DNA of 64,000 bases from Candidatus Doudnabacteria bacterium RIFCSPHIGHO2_02_FULL_42_25 (GCA_001777665.1 MFEQ01000004.1:62001-126000), one strand, 5' to 3'. Shown: positions 25,748 through 33,588, counted from the first letter of the stretch. Numbers and translations: made by a program. Notes: generated from the sequence alone by a model not told the origin.

Positions 25748-25786
25748 GAGAGAAAACTCCATTAATAGCTACAGGAACCGAGTTTT

Positions 25787-25858
25787 CCACATTTCCCCAC
25801 TTTTATCCACAATTCACCACTTACAAGTTAGTATAACCCACCCTAAACCACCCGTCAA
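25787..25858 (-). promoter_or_regulatory. mraZ (dcw) promoter with four MraZ-type boxes
   Basis: Minus strand TTGACG (25858-25853), 17-bp spacer, TATACT (25835-25830). Immediately downstream are four GTGG boxes at exactly 10-bp spacing (25820-25817, 25810-25807, 25800-25797, 25790-25787). Direct repeats at helical spacing below the mraZ promoter match known MraZ operators, so autoregulation is likely. Two more GTGG motifs lie inside the spacer. Confidence 0.8.
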
Positions 25859-25935
25859 AGCGGTTAAACATAACAAAAATAGGCTTAAATAAGCCTATGA
25901 AGTTTCACGTTTCCACACAAAGTTTTCCACTAAAA

Positions 25936-25962
25936 AACTGCCCCAAATAGTGGGCAGTTTAT
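25936..25962 (-). terminator. Terminator of the small acidic gene
   Basis: Minus strand ACTGCCCACTATTTGGGGCAGT followed by T6, five nt after the TAG of the 31-residue frame. Confidence 0.8.
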
Positions 25963-25966
25963 TATG

Positions 25967-26062
25967 CTAAGCAGCAGCTTCGTCTTTTTCTTCAGCCATA
26001 TCTCCGCCTTCTGTTGGCATAGCTGGTGTTGCTGGTGTTGTGGCTTCATCATCCATGAACAT
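25967..26062 (-). CDS. Very short acidic peptide gene (or a small RNA)
   Basis: ATG 26062 gives 31 residues, MFMDDEATTPATPAMPTEGG then DMAEEKDEAAA. The frame is open seven codons further up (G-Q-K-A-Y-K-H) to a TAA, but no standard start codon is there; an AAGGA lies 18 nt before the ATG within a small GTCC-TAA-GGAC hairpin. A near-consensus promoter and a strong terminator bracket it, so a transcript of about 160 nt is well supported. Whether the peptide or the RNA is the product is open. Confidence 0.55.
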   Translation of the reverse strand: MFMDDEATTPATPAMPTEGGDMAEEKDEAAA

Positions 26063-26106
26063 GTGTTTGTAAGCTTTCTGTCCTTAGGACCATTAATAGC
26101 AGAAAC

Positions 26107-26135
26107 ATTATAACGTATTGCTGATACCTGGTCAA
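26107..26135 (-). promoter_or_regulatory. Near-consensus promoter of the small acidic gene
   Basis: Minus strand TTGACC (26135-26130), 17-bp spacer, TATAAT (26112-26107). Among the strongest promoters in the window. Confidence 0.85.
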
Positions 26136-26171
26136 CCCCTTAATGGCTCGGTATTATTTTGCAAAATTACC

Positions 26172-26200
26172 GGCCATAAAATTCTGCTGAATTTTTGGCC
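26172..26200 (-). terminator. Hairpin downstream of the 26253 gene
   Basis: GGCCAAAAATTC and GAATTTTATGGCC form a 12-bp stem with an AGCA loop. A T-tract is weak (TAATTTTGC), so termination is only possible. Confidence 0.45.
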
Positions 26201-26252
26201 TACGCGCTCGGATCGTCATCCTGCGCGAGTTAATTTTACAAAAAATACCTCG

Positions 26253-26489
26253 CTAACCTCTTGATAAGAGGAATTTGATAATACCGGAGACACTTTCCCA
26301 GACATTTTTTAAAATCGGTATCGAGGCTGGTAAAAGCACAACCAGGAGGATTAGATAAATAAATTCTCTCTTAATAACCTTAAATACTCCGATCACGATC
26401 AGCACCGCCAGCGCTATCGAAACTATGCCGTGAAGGTTGGAAGGAAAATAACTAAGAAATTGGTTGTAGATTGAATAGATTTGATCCAT
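26253..26489 (-). CDS. Small membrane protein, unknown
   Basis: 78 residues with two membrane helices (about 21-38 and 43-58, VSIALAVLIVIGVFKVI and FIYLILLVVLLPASIP). It begins on the base after the stop of the regulator 26490-27080 and is probably co-transcribed with it. Confidence 0.6.
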   Translation of the reverse strand: MDQIYSIYNQFLSYFPSNLHGIVSIALAVLIVIGVFKVIKREFIYLILLVVLLPASIPILKNVWESVSGIIKFLLSRG

Positions 26490-27080
26490 TTATTTATAAA
26501 TTAGCCTGGCTAATGGTTTACGTTGTTTGGTTTTATCTATCACTATTAGCGGATTGTTCTCGAGAATGTTTTTCACAAACCGATCATTCAAAATCTTTCG
26601 GTATTCAAACTCTTGAATCGAAAAAATAGTGTAACTAATTTCTTGCTCGGCAAACTTCTCAGCGAGAGTGATAAAAGTATTCAATCGTTTCGTCCCGATT
26701 TTACCGACAATCAAAATATCGGTTTCCAGTCTCGGCTTACCGACAAAGACTCCGGTTAAGGCAATCAGCTTCGCGCTTGTCAGTTTCGATGCAGCTTTGG
26801 CTAGATTGTCAGTCGGGATCTGTCTGACCTTTCGCAGCAGCGTGACTAATTCCGGATAGAGAGTAAAATGCTTGTTCATCTGGTAGTATCGAACTTTATT
26901 TTTTGCAGTCATGTTTATGAACTCAATTTTATCAAGTTCACGGAGAGTCTGCTTTAGAATTTTAGAAGGAGCATTTGAATTGACCCGAAGTTCGGTAAAT
27001 GAAAAACTTCGCACCGGGTGTGCCAGAAATAAATTAATGACGTTGGTTTTGAGCCTGGATGATAATAGTTGGCTTAACAT
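26490..27080 (-). CDS. Winged-helix regulator with nucleotidyltransferase-like C-terminus
   Basis: Start set at ATG 27080 (MLSQLLSSRLKTNVINLFLA). 196 residues. Residues 1-80 form a winged helix (RSFSFTELRVNSNAPSKILK, a wing with MTAKNKVRYYQMN). Residues 105-190 resemble the HTH-linked nucleotidyltransferase-fold proteins (VGKPRLETDILIVGKIGTKR), without an obvious GSxxxxD active site. Divergent from the 27130 gene; their -10 elements face each other across 15 bp. Confidence 0.6.
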   Translation of the reverse strand: MLSQLLSSRLKTNVINLFLAHPVRSFSFTELRVNSNAPSKILKQTLRELDKIEFINMTAKNKVRYYQMNKHFTLYPELVTLLRKVRQIPTDNLAKAASKLTSAKLIALTGVFVGKPRLETDILIVGKIGTKRLNTFITLAEKFAEQEISYTIFSIQEFEYRKILNDRFVKNILENNPLIVIDKTKQRKPLARLIYK

Positions 27081-27129
27081 GAACCAAATATAGCATAAAA
27101 TGATTATATTTGCTATACTAAACAACGTT

Positions 27130-29025
27130 ATGGCCCGACTAGAAACACAAATCAATCAAATTTATCTGATCAACCCCGAGTCGAAAAAGAACTCGTTAGT
27201 CCTCTACGAAGAACAACTTAATAATTCTCTACAGCTCTTTATCGTCGCTGAACTCTGGAACATGACACGCAAAACAGAGAGCAATGATTTAAAAAAAATC
27301 CTGGAAATTATTCTTGGTTCGTTTAAAGAAAACAAAAAGTTACCGGCAGAAACTTTATTCGAAACTTCACTCTCGCAAATCAATCAGAATTTAGCCGACC
27401 TCGCTCACGAAGGGCGTAAATCTTGGGTCGGCAAATTTTCGTGTGTGATTTGCGCTCATGGCGGCGACAATAACATCTATCTGGCCAACAACGGCCAAAC
27501 CGCGGCGTGGTTAAAACGAAAATCGGAAATGATGGAGATCTTACCCGCAGAAAAGCGTGGAACTCACCCACTCAAAACTTTCGTGAATTTTACACAGGGC
27601 AAACTCACTGACAAAGATAGTTTAATCCTGACCACTTCCAATATTTTCAATTACATTTCGTTTGGACTGTTTACAAAAATCTTAGATCAAAAACCTTTAG
27701 ACGAAGCCGGTCAGGAAATCACAAAAATTTTACAGGATGCCAAAGCTCCTGACATGGCTTTTTGCAGCTTTATGCTGCACTTTGCAAAAGCTATGGAGAT
27801 CTCACCGCTCTCTACGCCTGCGAAAGATATCTATGCCCCTCTGCCTGAAAACGAGGTAATAGAGGATAAAAAACCTAAATTTAAATTAAAACTACCAGCT
27901 TTTTCTCTTCCGACTTTTTCTATTCGAAAACCAAATTTTGAATGGTTGCAAAAAATTAAAGGTTTTGGATATTTTAAAAACTTAAGTAAACCTGGAAAGT
28001 TTTTTGTTATTTGCTTCGGAATTTTTTTATTGCTGTTTTTGATTAACCTCAGCATCTACGCCAGTAAAATCCAAGACAAAAAAACCCAAGTCCAAATCAC
28101 TCAACTTGTTGAAAAAATTAATCAGGATGTTTCCGCAGCTCAATCCGCTTTGATCTATAAAGATGAAAACCAAGCCATCACTTATCTCAATCAAGCGATT
28201 GAGGATTACAACCAACTCCTGGCTTTAGATCCAATCAAAGCTCAAGAATTAGATCCAAAAATCGAGCAAGTCAAAACCGTCATCAATAAAATTAACATCA
28301 TTGAGAACCCGACAGTTTTTTTGGATTTGAAACACAGTCCTCTCTTTATGTCCAAAACGCCGATTGGATTTTTGTTTGGCAATCAGGATTCCAATTCGCT
28401 TTCACGCTTTGATGAGACCCTTACTGACTATTTTCTCCTCAACAGTCTGACTGATCCGATTACTGCTATTGATCACACTCAAACCACGGGCGTGATTGTT
28501 TTGGCTGGAAGTAAAATTTATCGGATAGATCCGATTCTCAAACAATTTGAACCAATTGTCAGTGTGGAAAATGGCGATCTCACTACGATGCTGGTCGGGA
28601 ACAGTGCTATCTACACCCTGGACAAAGCCAACGACCAGCTACTAAAAATTCTTTATACCAAGAGCTATCGCAAACAAATCAGTGTCTCGGGTAACGTCCG
28701 CGATGCCCGCGATTTCGGGATTGATAAAGACATATATATTCTCTATGCAGATAAAATTACTAAATACGTTTCAGGTCAGCTTCAAGCTTTCCCACTTCCA
28801 AACATGTCCGATCCTCTAACTAACGGTGATAAAATTCAAGTGGCATCTAGTCTTTATATTTTGGAAGCAAATAAAAAACGCGTACTAATTTTAAACAAGA
28901 ATGGGACTTTAATAAATCAAATCTATTTCCCAACGACAAATGCGCCCACTGATTTCTATGTCGACGAAGCCTCGAGAAGTCTCTACCTCCTTGATGGAAA
29001 TAAACTTTTCAAAGTGACAATCTAG
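27130..29025 (+). CDS. Single-pass membrane protein: PP2C-like N-domain, coiled coil, C-terminal propeller-like region
   Basis: Start set at ATG 27130 (MARLETQINQ); upstream codons lie in the promoter. 631 residues. Residues 1-225 look like a degenerate PP2C phosphatase (SCVICAHGGDNNIYLANNGQ, DSLILTTSNIFNYIS) that lacks clear metal-binding Asp pairs. A membrane helix sits at about 291-310 (FFVICFGIFLLLFLINLS), then a helical stretch (about 315-385), then repeated beta segments to the end (TTMLVGNSAIYTLDKANDQL), suggesting an extracytoplasmic beta-propeller. Possibly an inside-out sensor; family assignment is tentative. Extended -10 TTTGCTATACT ends 11 nt before the ATG. Confidence 0.6.
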   Translation: MARLETQINQIYLINPESKKNSLVLYEEQLNNSLQLFIVAELWNMTRKTESNDLKKILEIILGSFKENKKLPAETLFETSLSQINQNLADLAHEGRKSWVGKFSCVICAHGGDNNIYLANNGQTAAWLKRKSEMMEILPAEKRGTHPLKTFVNFTQGKLTDKDSLILTTSNIFNYISFGLFTKILDQKPLDEAGQEITKILQDAKAPDMAFCSFMLHFAKAMEISPLSTPAKDIYAPLPENEVIEDKKPKFKLKLPAFSLPTFSIRKPNFEWLQKIKGFGYFKNLSKPGKFFVICFGIFLLLFLINLSIYASKIQDKKTQVQITQLVEKINQDVSAAQSALIYKDENQAITYLNQAIEDYNQLLALDPIKAQELDPKIEQVKTVINKINIIENPTVFLDLKHSPLFMSKTPIGFLFGNQDSNSLSRFDETLTDYFLLNSLTDPITAIDHTQTTGVIVLAGSKIYRIDPILKQFEPIVSVENGDLTTMLVGNSAIYTLDKANDQLLKILYTKSYRKQISVSGNVRDARDFGIDKDIYILYADKITKYVSGQLQAFPLPNMSDPLTNGDKIQVASSLYILEANKKRVLILNKNGTLINQIYFPTTNAPTDFYVDEASRSLYLLDGNKLFKVTI

Positions 29026-29049
29026 CAGTTACTCTCAAGCACAGAAATG

Positions 29050-29165
29050 TAGCGTGCCCATTTATGGGCTCGAGCTGATAAATCAGCGCGCTACAAAATC
29101 TACCCCGCCTAACCTCCAGCCCCCGGCGGCCGATGAGGGATGGAACATCTGTTCCAGGGGAGGAA
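29050..29165. repeat. Palindromic sequences after the 27130 gene
   Basis: First a nested stem: GTAGCG-GCCCATTTATGGGC and CTGATAAATCAG-CGCGCTAC (29050-29094). Then CTACCCCGCCTAACCTCC...CAGGGGAGGAATTT (29100-29168), whose ends match the DUF559-family palindromes although the centre is different. No gene seen in 29026-29231. Confidence 0.55.
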
Positions 29166-29179
29166 TTTTATAACCCAAA

Positions 29180-29211
29180 TAAAAAAGGCGGGTCCGGTGC
29201 AGAACCTGCCT
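29180..29211 (-). terminator. Terminator of the 29232 gene
   Basis: Minus strand GGCAGGTTC...GGACCCGCC stem (with G-T pairs), then TTTTTTATTT. Confidence 0.75.
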
Positions 29212-29231
29212 GAAGCAAACCACAACGGCTA

Positions 29232-29513
29232 TTACGCCGTTTTTAGTTCAGGGTAAGCCCGAAGTCGGTCGCAGAGAGCCTGGAACTTATCCCGATCTAC
29301 CGGAAGTTCCGGGTTCGGAGTGCCAACCGGCTCAACGTCGTTAACGACCCGACGGTACCAGGACAGGAAATCTCGAATGATTGAGGTTTCCTTTGTATGA
29401 CGGCTTGCGACGGGATAGGCCGTCATAAGCGCTTCACGGAGCGCGTAGCAATGCTTCAATGTCGGCTCCTCGATGTTGACGACAAGCATTTCCTGCAATT
29501 CCTGTATGCTCAC
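29232..29513 (-). CDS. GC-rich orphan protein, unknown
   Basis: 93 residues from GTG 29513, 6 nt after GGAGGAGG. Soluble and probably helical (LKHCYALREALMTAYPV; DKFQALCDRLRAYPELK). No known motif. Base composition is richer in GC than the AT-rich genes on both sides; own promoter and terminator. Confidence 0.7.
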   Translation of the reverse strand: MSIQELQEMLVVNIEEPTLKHCYALREALMTAYPVASRHTKETSIIRDFLSWYRRVVNDVEPVGTPNPELPVDRDKFQALCDRLRAYPELKTA

Positions 29514-29539
29514 GAAAATCCTCCTCCCAGAGACGAGTT

Positions 29540-29568
29540 ATTTTAACCTTTTATTAAAAACTGATCAA
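29540..29568 (-). promoter_or_regulatory. Promoter of the 29232 gene
   Basis: Minus strand TTGATC (29568-29563), 17-bp spacer, TAAAAT (29545-29540). The -35 abuts the stop codon of the upstream coiled-coil gene. Confidence 0.7.
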
Positions 29569-31260
29569 CTATTTAGGCTTAGTGGATTCCAAAGCCGACC
29601 GTCTGGATTCTAATTTTTGAAGATCTGTTCTCATTTTCTGAAGCTCTGTCTGGTTCTTGTTTAGAATGCTACGTTGAATTTCCAATCTGTCATCTGCCCG
29701 GTAGGAATCACGCATGAGATTACTTCCTAAACCAAGTTTAATTCCTTCCTGTTTTTCTTTTAACGTCGCTAGTACTTGCTGCTCTTGCGGCAATTCTCGC
29801 CCGATGTTTTCAATTTTTTTAGTCAATATCTCTTGTTTTATCTTATCTTTTACCCCGCCGAAAAAACCTTTAGGTAGATCCCGCAGTGTTATTTGAGTTT
29901 CAGATAATTCTTTTTGAAGTCGGACAATTTTTTCACCTTGCACTGTCACTGCACGACCTGCTTTGTCGTAGTCTAGATTCTTTTGCAATATAACAACTTG
30001 TTCCTGAGTGCTGACTATCTCCCTTTCTATTTCATCTATTCTTACCACTAAGCCTTCAATTTTCTTCTGGATGTCCTTCAACTCTCTTTGACGATTAAAC
30101 TCCCTATCTTCAACCAGAGCATCTTCTTTAATTCTTCCTACGGTTTCTGGATTAAATTTGAACCCTAGCGAGGTTTTCAACTCTTGCATCGGCATATTGG
30201 TATCTTTAATCGCCGCTTCCAATTTTGCTTTTTGTTCATCGGATAACTCCCAAGAATAAGGTAAATGAGGCATTCCCGCAGCACTAACGTCTTTTGACTC
30301 CCATTTCTCAACTCCTCCCCAACCTACTGCACCATTCCAAACTTGAACCTTAACTTGGTCTTTACCTCCTCCAATTATAAGATTCAAGCTGCTATTTGCA
30401 GCTTTCACAGCTTCTTGTTCATGGTTATCTCCGGGTTGACTGTGGTTGGACGCAAAAGTTTCTTGAATTTTCTTTAAAATACCTTCTTTGATTCGCTGTA
30501 AAAGTTCGGGATTAGATACGAGTTTCGATGCTGCTTCAGTCGAACCGAACTCTCTAAAATTTAAATCAAGATCATATTCAAAATCTCTTTTGTCAGACCA
30601 TTCATTTCGATCTCTTCGACTTCTTTGAGTTCCAGTAATAATTTGAGAATAAATTCTTTCTACGAGTTTATTAATGTCAAACTGCATCTCAACTTCTTTT
30701 GCTTGAGCAGCAATTTCTCTTCGCTTAATCACATACTCTTGAAGAGCCGGAAAAATTTCTTCTTGTCGACGAACTTCAGGACTCAAGCCCATTATTTTTT
30801 CGGCTTCTGCTGTGGTTTGGTCTATCTTTTGTGTTTTTGATGCTACAAGTTCATTCGCTTCTTGGATTGCTTCTCTAGTTTGTGCAATCTTTTCGTCTAT
30901 TTGTCTATCATCAACTCCAGCTTGTGTTTGCACTTGACGATACAAAGATTTTACCTCATCAGGAGTCTGCTCATCTGCTATCGCAGCATCAGCTTCCTTT
31001 TTACTTTCGAACACCTGTGTCTTTTGATTATTAAGCGCTCTTATATGTTGCCATTTTAGGTTACTCGCCGTATTGGTATTAGATATATCCGAGTTAAGCG
31101 CTACCTGTTCTTCACGGTCAGCGTAAAGCTTATCCACTTGTGAAGTAACAGCGGCCTGTTTATCATCCGCGGCTTTTTGTTCTCGCTCTTGTTGGATAGA
31201 AGCCGCTTTATCGCGAGCTTGAGCTAAAAGTTCTTCCATGTTTGGTTGTGATTCGCTCAT
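29569..31260 (-). CDS. Large coiled-coil protein, unknown
   Basis: 563 residues, no signal peptide or membrane helix. Long charged helices at about 1-220 and 385-563 (for example IDEIEREIVSTQEQVVILQK) flank a mixed middle region (about 230-370) with VKVQVWNGAVGWGGVEKWES. No family recognised. It is the last gene of the operon starting with the HTH gene at 33004 and begins 9 nt after the stop of the third membrane protein, so it may form a cytoplasmic partner for them. Confidence 0.65.
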   Translation of the reverse strand: MSESQPNMEELLAQARDKAASIQQEREQKAADDKQAAVTSQVDKLYADREEQVALNSDISNTNTASNLKWQHIRALNNQKTQVFESKKEADAAIADEQTPDEVKSLYRQVQTQAGVDDRQIDEKIAQTREAIQEANELVASKTQKIDQTTAEAEKIMGLSPEVRRQEEIFPALQEYVIKRREIAAQAKEVEMQFDINKLVERIYSQIITGTQRSRRDRNEWSDKRDFEYDLDLNFREFGSTEAASKLVSNPELLQRIKEGILKKIQETFASNHSQPGDNHEQEAVKAANSSLNLIIGGGKDQVKVQVWNGAVGWGGVEKWESKDVSAAGMPHLPYSWELSDEQKAKLEAAIKDTNMPMQELKTSLGFKFNPETVGRIKEDALVEDREFNRQRELKDIQKKIEGLVVRIDEIEREIVSTQEQVVILQKNLDYDKAGRAVTVQGEKIVRLQKELSETQITLRDLPKGFFGGVKDKIKQEILTKKIENIGRELPQEQQVLATLKEKQEGIKLGLGSNLMRDSYRADDRLEIQRSILNKNQTELQKMRTDLQKLESRRSALESTKPK

Positions 31261-31269
31261 AGATATTTA

Positions 31270-31851
31270 TTAATAATAGCCTTGGGAACTGCAAGTTCCC
31301 ACGTATTGATTAACTTCTCCATTAAAAATCGCCAAACAGTAGGATTGGCCGGTTACGCCGTCTATGATTGTGCGCCAAGCTCCAGTCGCACTACCAGCTA
31401 CCACAGGTGTTTCAATGGTTTTCACTACTTCTCTGTAAGGAATGAGGTTATATAGTGGCTCTTCCGTCATGAAATTAGGCACAGTTTCTGCTGATGGGAG
31501 TGGCCCGTGAGCCAAATTCGAATCGGATTGATCAAAAACGTCGGCAAATATCTGGTAAACAGACCCCCAAACAAAATAGATATCAGCATCCGCTTCCGAG
31601 TCCTCTAGAAACGCAATGGTGGCATCAGCTGATTGAGTATAAAAATTTTGGACTGTATCGTATATAAAAAATACTTCTTCAAACCAGGCTCGATCTCCGA
31701 TTGTTTGTTGCCAACCGATATCGAGTCGCTGAACCATATCCTGCTGAACTGATGCAACTTCTGGATTTGAAAGTGGCACAAACAGAAAAAACGCTGTCGA
31801 AACAACGATCGCCGCCAAACCATAATAAATTGGTTTTGCTTGCGCGTACAT
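31270..31851 (-). CDS. Single-pass membrane protein, third of three related ones
   Basis: 193 residues: membrane helix at about 9-27, then an extracytoplasmic region. After the helix comes the shared motif LDIGWQ...YDTVQNFYTQSADATIAFLE, related to the two neighbours. The C-terminal part has a Cys pair (SYCLAIF...GTCSSQ) that could form a disulphide. No family recognised. Confidence 0.65.
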   Translation of the reverse strand: MYAQAKPIYYGLAAIVVSTAFFLFVPLSNPEVASVQQDMVQRLDIGWQQTIGDRAWFEEVFFIYDTVQNFYTQSADATIAFLEDSEADADIYFVWGSVYQIFADVFDQSDSNLAHGPLPSAETVPNFMTEEPLYNLIPYREVVKTIETPVVAGSATGAWRTIIDGVTGQSYCLAIFNGEVNQYVGTCSSQGYY

Positions 31852-31863
31852 TTTTGTTTTTGT

Positions 31864-32271
31864 TTAAAACGTCGAAGCTCTAGCGAATGAAGACAAATCC
31901 AAAAGCGTAGTTAATTCTTCTGCTGCGCTTTCGTAAAAGCTATTCGTGTATTCAGTCAGCTGCAGAATTTGATCGAAAGGATTTTCTGGGAGTGATAACA
32001 GCTCTGTCATCGCCGTGGCTGATTCCTGATAAAAAGTATCGATTGTCTTTATCGCATCAACAACTGGCTGCATGACGACGATTGTATCAGTGACTGCTTC
32101 AGAAATAGCTGAACTCATGTCCAGCATCGACAGCCCGCTTTGCCAATCTGCAATCTCTGCACTTCCCATCAAAAATCCTTCGAGCAGCAAAACGACTGCC
32201 AAGATGATCAGGAGGTATTGTGGCTCGTATTGTTTTGGTTTTTTTGATTTTGATTTTGATTTTTTTGTCAT
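31864..32271 (-). CDS. Single-pass membrane protein, second of three related ones
   Basis: 135 residues: very basic Lys/Ser-rich N-terminus (KKSKSKSKKPKQ), membrane helix about 18-36, then MLDMSS...IKTIDTFYQESATAMTELL. The motif LD(M/I), about 25-30 residues, (D)T-x-x-FY-x-(Q/E) is shared with 31270-31851 and 32305-32817. Unknown function. Confidence 0.65.
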   Translation of the reverse strand: MTKKSKSKSKKPKQYEPQYLLIILAVVLLLEGFLMGSAEIADWQSGLSMLDMSSAISEAVTDTIVVMQPVVDAIKTIDTFYQESATAMTELLSLPENPFDQILQLTEYTNSFYESAAEELTTLLDLSSFARASTF

Positions 32272-32284
32272 ATTTTTTGTTCTC

Positions 32285-32304
32285 CCTGCCTGCCGGCAGG
32301 CAGG
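32285..32304. repeat. 20-bp perfect palindrome (REP-like)
   Basis: CCTGCCTGCCGGCAGGCAGG, placed directly after the TAA of the first membrane protein gene and before the second gene of the operon. Confidence 0.9.
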
Positions 32305-32817
32305 TTAGTACGCCTCGACCTTGGCGAAATTATTCAAAAAATTAATATTTGGAGTTTCAAATTTATAAGGCATCTCCAACTCCAATTCATAAGTTGGTTC
32401 GGTATCTATAGAACCAATCTCTATTATTGCTCCCAAAACCTTTCCTTGTGTATCGTATGAAATCTGTTGTTGCCCCTCATAACCCGATCTCACCTGGTCA
32501 GTTAAATGATTAATCGCGAGTGAGTAAGCTTCTATTGTTGGTTCGAAATCCTCGAATGGAATTGTTGCAACTTCAGTGAAGGCCAGATAGAATTGTTCAT
32601 AAAAATCATTTTGCGCATCCCAAACGAAGGTAACCGTATCGACAACTCCCTGGGCTTGCTGATTCATATCAAGAATCGTAACTGCCTGCGCTACATCAGA
32701 CTGCATTTGAGGAGTGAGGCCGGTGAAAAAAACAATTCCAACCACTACCACACCGACAAATCCCCAGGCAACTAATGAAGTCTCAAACCAATTTAAATTT
32801 TGATAATCTGTTTTCAT
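32305..32817 (-). CDS. Single-pass membrane protein, first of three related ones
   Basis: Start set at ATG 32817 (MKTDYQNLNWFETSLVAWGF); an ATG ten codons upstream is also possible. 170 residues: membrane helix about 15-35, shared motif ILDMNQQ...TVTFVWDAQNDFYEQFYLAF, then a longer domain ending KFETPNINFLNNFAKVEAY. Overlaps the HTH gene by 35 nt in another frame. No family recognised. Confidence 0.65.
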   Translation of the reverse strand: MKTDYQNLNWFETSLVAWGFVGVVVVGIVFFTGLTPQMQSDVAQAVTILDMNQQAQGVVDTVTFVWDAQNDFYEQFYLAFTEVATIPFEDFEPTIEAYSLAINHLTDQVRSGYEGQQQISYDTQGKVLGAIIEIGSIDTEPTYELELEMPYKFETPNINFLNNFAKVEAY

Positions 32818-33004
32818 AATATGCTTTTTGTTTTTGAAGATAATCAAAAAGATCGGACTTGGTGATTACCCAATCCCGTCCAATTTTACGCGCTCTGATT
32901 TTACCTTTACGCGCTAACAAATTTAAATAGTCCGCGCTGTAAGGACTTAAGCTCGATGCGTCCTTCAAGCTTAAAAGCTCAAGGTCCGATGCTTGGCTGT
33001 TCAT
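32783..33004 (-). CDS. MerR/excisionase-type helix-turn-helix protein
   Basis: 73 residues. LSLKDASSLSPYSADYLNLL, ARKGKIRARKIGRDW and VITKSDLFDYL match the small HTH_17 fold (winged helix ending in an aromatic and a DL-x-Y-L tail). First gene of the five-gene operon. The palindrome ATCGGCTAGCCGAT in the leader is a plausible autoregulatory site. Confidence 0.8.
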   Translation of the reverse strand: MNSQASDLELLSLKDASSLSPYSADYLNLLARKGKIRARKIGRDWVITKSDLFDYLQKQKAYYENRLSKFKLV

Positions 33005-33050
33005 TTATTTAATTTTCTTTTTGTTTTAGACCCTTTTTGTTTCGATCAGG

Positions 33051-33108
33051 ATCGGCTAGCCGATACTATATCTACTTGTATTATAGCAAAAAATCGCTCT
33101 CTTGTCAA
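33051..33108 (-). promoter_or_regulatory. Consensus promoter plus 14-bp palindrome of the HTH/membrane operon
   Basis: Minus strand TTGACA (33108-33103), 17-bp spacer ending TTTTTTGC, TATAAT (33085-33080): both hexamers are perfect consensus with an extended -10. ATCGGCTAGCCGAT (33064-33051) lies at about +10 to +25, an ideal repressor position. Confidence 0.85.
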
Positions 33109-33118
33109 CAATTCAGGC

Positions 33119-33199
33119 TAGTAATAAGTAAGGAGTAATTAGTAAATAGAAAACTGCGGGGTTGGCCGCAGTTTCTTATTACTTTTTACTTATTACTAA
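33119..33199 (-). terminator. rplL terminator inside a larger inverted repeat
   Basis: Minus strand AAACTGCGG-CCAACC-CCGCAGTTT (33174-33151) with TTCTATTT after it. Around it, TAGTAATAAGTAAGGAGTAA on the left and TTACTTATTACTAATTAC on the right form outer arms. Confidence 0.75.
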
Positions 33200-33574
33200 T
33201 TACTTGAGCGTGACTTTCGCGCCAGCTTCTTCGAGTTTTTTCTTTAATTCTTCAGCTTCGGCTTTTGCGATATTTTCTTTAATCGCTTTAGGAGCAGCAT
33301 CAACTAAGTCTTTCGCTTCTTTCAAACCCTTGCCAGTAGCTTCGCGTACGACTTTGATGACGTTGATCTTGTTGGCCCCGGCATCGGTAAGCTCAACTGT
33401 GAATTCAGTCTTTTCTTCTACAGCAGCAGCTCCACCTGCAGCCGGGCCTGCGGCCATCATCATCGGAGCCGCAGCAGAAACACCAAACTTTTCTTCCAAA
33501 ATTTTCACCAATTCAGAAAGCTCGAGGGCCGTTAACTTTTCAATCTCTGAAACGATATTATCAAAATTTGCCAT
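33200..33574 (-). CDS. rplL: Ribosomal protein bL12 (L7/L12)
   Basis: 124 residues: N-terminal dimerisation part (IEKLTALELSELVKILEEKF), Ala/Gly-rich hinge (about 35-53), C-terminal domain with KINVIKVVREATGKGLKEAK and LVDAAPKAIKE. Stalk protein that recruits translational GTPases. Downstream of rplJ with a 14-nt gap. Confidence 0.97.
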   Translation of the reverse strand: MANFDNIVSEIEKLTALELSELVKILEEKFGVSAAAPMMMAAGPAAGGAAAVEEKTEFTVELTDAGANKINVIKVVREATGKGLKEAKDLVDAAPKAIKENIAKAEAEELKKKLEEAGAKVTLK

Positions 33575-33588
33575 ATGTGTAATCCTTT

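Noticed and set aside
26172..26200. Riboswitch in the region 26063-26252
   Set aside because: Only a simple AT-rich stem is visible, with no conserved aptamer core.
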